A stretch of DNA of 6,133 nucleotides, taken from positions 1-6,133 of the forward strand of contig JAEWCC010000002.1 of NCBI GenBank assembly GCA_023390815.1. The letters run 5' to 3'. Both the position numbers and the translations under genes were made by a program. This document shows positions 5,408-6,133 of this stretch, one piece after another. Below the pieces are notes generated by a model that saw nothing but the letters and a program-made list of their open reading frames with translations, did no database searches and was not told where the DNA came from. Position 1 is the first letter of the stretch. Each line of letters begins with the position of its first letter. The stretch comes from Bacillota bacterium (GTDB lineage: Bacteria; Bacillota; Clostridia; Christensenellales; SZUA-584).

Positions 5408-5704
5408 TGCTTTTTACCTAAATCGCCCGTCCTTATTTATTCAACACTGTCTGAAGCAGGAATTCTATATGGTATTTGATACCGATAGCCGTGGCCGAGA
5501 TGCAGCATCGGCTTATAGTTTTCGGTATTTAGCATAATTAATGCCGCTAGTCAAGAAACAGCACGCTCTATCGCAAATAAATCTCACGATTGTACTATTG
5601 TGATCGCCGAGAGGCCAAATCATTTTCAAGCACGATATTGACAATGGATATCAATTTGTATCGGCAGCCCATTGTTTGTCCGGAATTTCTGTGAATCTGA
5701 ATAT
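5408..5704. other. Intergenic region between glnN and the rRNA-type promoters
   Basis: No frame with a start, ribosome binding site and recognisable protein is seen on either strand. It contains several inverted repeats: GGTAT-TTG-ATACC (5471-5483), ATACCGA / TCGGTAT (5479-5485 and 5522-5528) enclosing AGCCG / CGGCT (5487-5491 and 5509-5513), and ACAATGG / CCATTGT (5641-5647 and 5669-5675). No function is assigned. Confidence 0.55.
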
Positions 5705-5740
5705 GGATTAAAAATAAGCAAAAGTTATGAATATAACGTG
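5705..5740 (+). promoter_or_regulatory. A/T-rich UP-element-like tract before promoter P1
   Basis: An A/T-rich run (GATTAAAAATAAGCAAAAG and onward) directly upstream of the first TTGACA. Such tracts bind the RNA polymerase alpha C-terminal domain at strong rRNA promoters. P2 and P3 lack an equally rich tract. Confidence 0.4.
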
Positions 5741-5769
5741 TTGACAAAGTGAGGCTGTTTTGTTAGTAT
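5741..5769 (+). promoter_or_regulatory. Tandem promoter P1 of a probable rRNA operon
   Basis: -35 TTGACA (5741-5746), 17-bp spacer and -10 TAGTAT (5764-5769) preceded by an extended TG-N element (5761-5763). The start is expected near 5776, the first base of a GC-rich hairpin. It is the furthest upstream of three like-oriented promoters. Confidence 0.7.
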
Positions 5770-5775
5770 AGTTGA

Positions 5776-5812
5776 GCGCCCTCCGAAAGGGCGGTGCAAA
5801 AAGAACCTTGAA
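5776..5812 (+). other. P1 leader module: GNRA hairpin plus boxA-like ACCTTGAA
   Basis: Nine-base arms GCGCCCTCC (5776-5784) and GGGCGGTGC (5789-5797) pair at 8 of 9 positions around a GAAA tetraloop, then an A-run leads to AGAACCTTGAA (5802-5812). This motif resembles the (C)TTTGAAAA/ACCTTGAA sequence in Firmicutes rRNA leaders that serves as boxA for antitermination. The arrangement repeats at P3. Confidence 0.6.
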
Positions 5813-5894
5813 TGCCGAGAATAAGGCTGAAAAAGAGCGCAGAGATGCAAAACATCAAGCGTGAAACTGGCAGAAAATGCATGCAGCGAATGTG

Positions 5895-5924
5895 TTGACA
5901 AACACAGACCGGGCATGATAGGAT
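5895..5924 (+). promoter_or_regulatory. Tandem promoter P2 of a probable rRNA operon
   Basis: -35 TTGACA (5895-5900), 18-bp spacer and -10 TAGGAT (5919-5924) preceded by TG-N (5916-5918). The -35 lies at the centre of a TGTGTT-GACA-AACACA inverted repeat. The start is expected near 5931. Confidence 0.65.
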
Positions 5925-5928
5925 GCAA

Positions 5929-5953
5929 GTCCTGCAACGGAAACGAGCGGGAC
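5929..5953 (+). other. P2 leader hairpin
   Basis: Arms GTCCTGC (5929-5935) and GCGGGAC (5947-5953) pair over 7 bp (one U-G); an inner CG-GAAA-CG can close with a GNRA tetraloop. The hairpin sits at the predicted +1 of P2. No ACCTTGAA follows, unlike P1 and P3. Confidence 0.5.
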
Positions 5954-5993
5954 ATCGCAAGAAGCTGGTAAAGAATTCAGCGAGAAAACGGTG

Positions 5994-6023
5994 TTGACAA
6001 ACACCCCATGTGTTTGTTAATAT
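5994..6023 (+). promoter_or_regulatory. Tandem promoter P3 of a probable rRNA operon
   Basis: -35 TTGACA (5994-5999), 18-bp spacer and -10 TAATAT (6018-6023) preceded by TG-N (6015-6017). The -35 is centred in GGTGTT-GACA-AACACC, and the spacer holds a further inverted repeat ACAAACAC-N5-GTGTTTGT (5997-6017). The start is expected near 6030. Confidence 0.7.
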
Positions 6024-6029
6024 ACAATT

Positions 6030-6068
6030 CCGCGGTCCGCAAGGGCGGCGGGAAAAGGACCTTGAAAA
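6030..6068 (+). other. P3 leader module: GNRA hairpin plus boxA-like ACCTTGAA
   Basis: Arms CCGCGGTCC (6030-6038) and GGGCGGCGG (6043-6051) pair at 8 of 9 positions around a GCAA tetraloop, followed by AGGACCTTGAAAA (6056-6068). It has the same layout as the P1 module with different stem bases. The remaining 65 bases to the window end hold a GTTTG / CAAAC inverted repeat (6099, 6117 region) and no gene; a 16S rRNA gene is expected further right. Confidence 0.6.
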
Positions 6069-6133
6069 AAGAATCAGCACTATACAATAAACGCAAGTTT
6101 GTGAATCGGAGCCCGGGCAAACAATAAGTTTGT

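Noticed and set aside
5638..5666. TTGACA at 5638 as an additional promoter
   Set aside because: At 16-18 bp spacing there is only GC-containing sequence (TCGGCA), no -10-like hexamer.
5741..6005. CRISPR-like repeats (three copies of GTGTTGACAAA)
   Set aside because: The shared stretch is only about 11 bases, the spacing is uneven (154 and 99 bp), and each copy is a -35 element with a matching -10.
5725..6080. Minus-strand frames of 76 and 105 codons over the tandem promoters
   Set aside because: Cys/Phe/Arg/Leu-rich translations with no family resemblance, no ribosome binding site noted, and the region is better explained by repeated promoter and hairpin modules.

Overview
The window looks like chromosomal DNA from a moderately GC-rich, Gram-positive, probably anaerobic Clostridia-type bacterium (Oscillospirales or Christensenellales-like; this is an inference, not a species call). 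The reasons are strong AGGAGG-type ribosome binding sites, TTGACA-type promoters, a GTP-type PEP carboxykinase, a type III glutamine synthetase, a DUF2089 regulator operon, and a Firmicutes-style rRNA leader motif (ACCTTGAA).

Layout. Bases 1-824 (+) hold the C-terminal ~273 residues of GTP-dependent PEP carboxykinase (start outside the window), followed by a textbook 13-bp intrinsic terminator (888-925). Bases ~926-1538 contain no convincing gene. They carry an unusual set of 10-bp tandem repeats (consensus TCAGCGATAC) in three clusters, the outer two in opposite orientation, plus a structured segment at 1430-1480. Bases 1539-3084 are a compact minus-strand operon read from 3084 down to 1539: a TTGACA/TATATA promoter, a DUF2089 zinc-ribbon/HTH regulator, a SHOCT-like (YvlB-N type) protein, a 91-aa protein that looks like a paralogue of the SHOCT protein's C-terminal domain, a four-helix phage-holin-IV/YvlD-like membrane protein, and a terminator. 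Gaps are 16 nt or less and two junctions overlap or nearly touch. A near-perfect 18-bp palindrome (3101-3118) sits just upstream of the promoter and could be its operator.

Bases 3156-5407 are a monocistronic minus-strand glnN (type III glutamine synthetase, 693 aa) with its own promoter, a palindrome over the -35 box, a leader hairpin and a strong terminator. Bases ~5408-5700 are intergenic with some inverted repeats. Bases 5705-6133 appear to be the promoter and leader region of a rightward rRNA operon whose 16S gene would lie past the end of the window. There are three tandem TTGACA promoters with extended -10 elements, each followed at about +1 by a hairpin that can be drawn with a GNRA tetraloop. 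Two are followed by a boxA-like ACCTTGAA motif.

Functionally the window combines central carbon metabolism (PEP/oxaloacetate), nitrogen assimilation (glutamine) and probable ribosome synthesis with a small putative envelope-related regulatory operon. The most interesting elements are the promoter/hairpin modules at the right end, the DUF2089-SHOCT-holin operon with an internally duplicated domain, and the 10-bp repeat clusters downstream of pckG. No mobile-element gene, CRISPR array or tRNA was seen.
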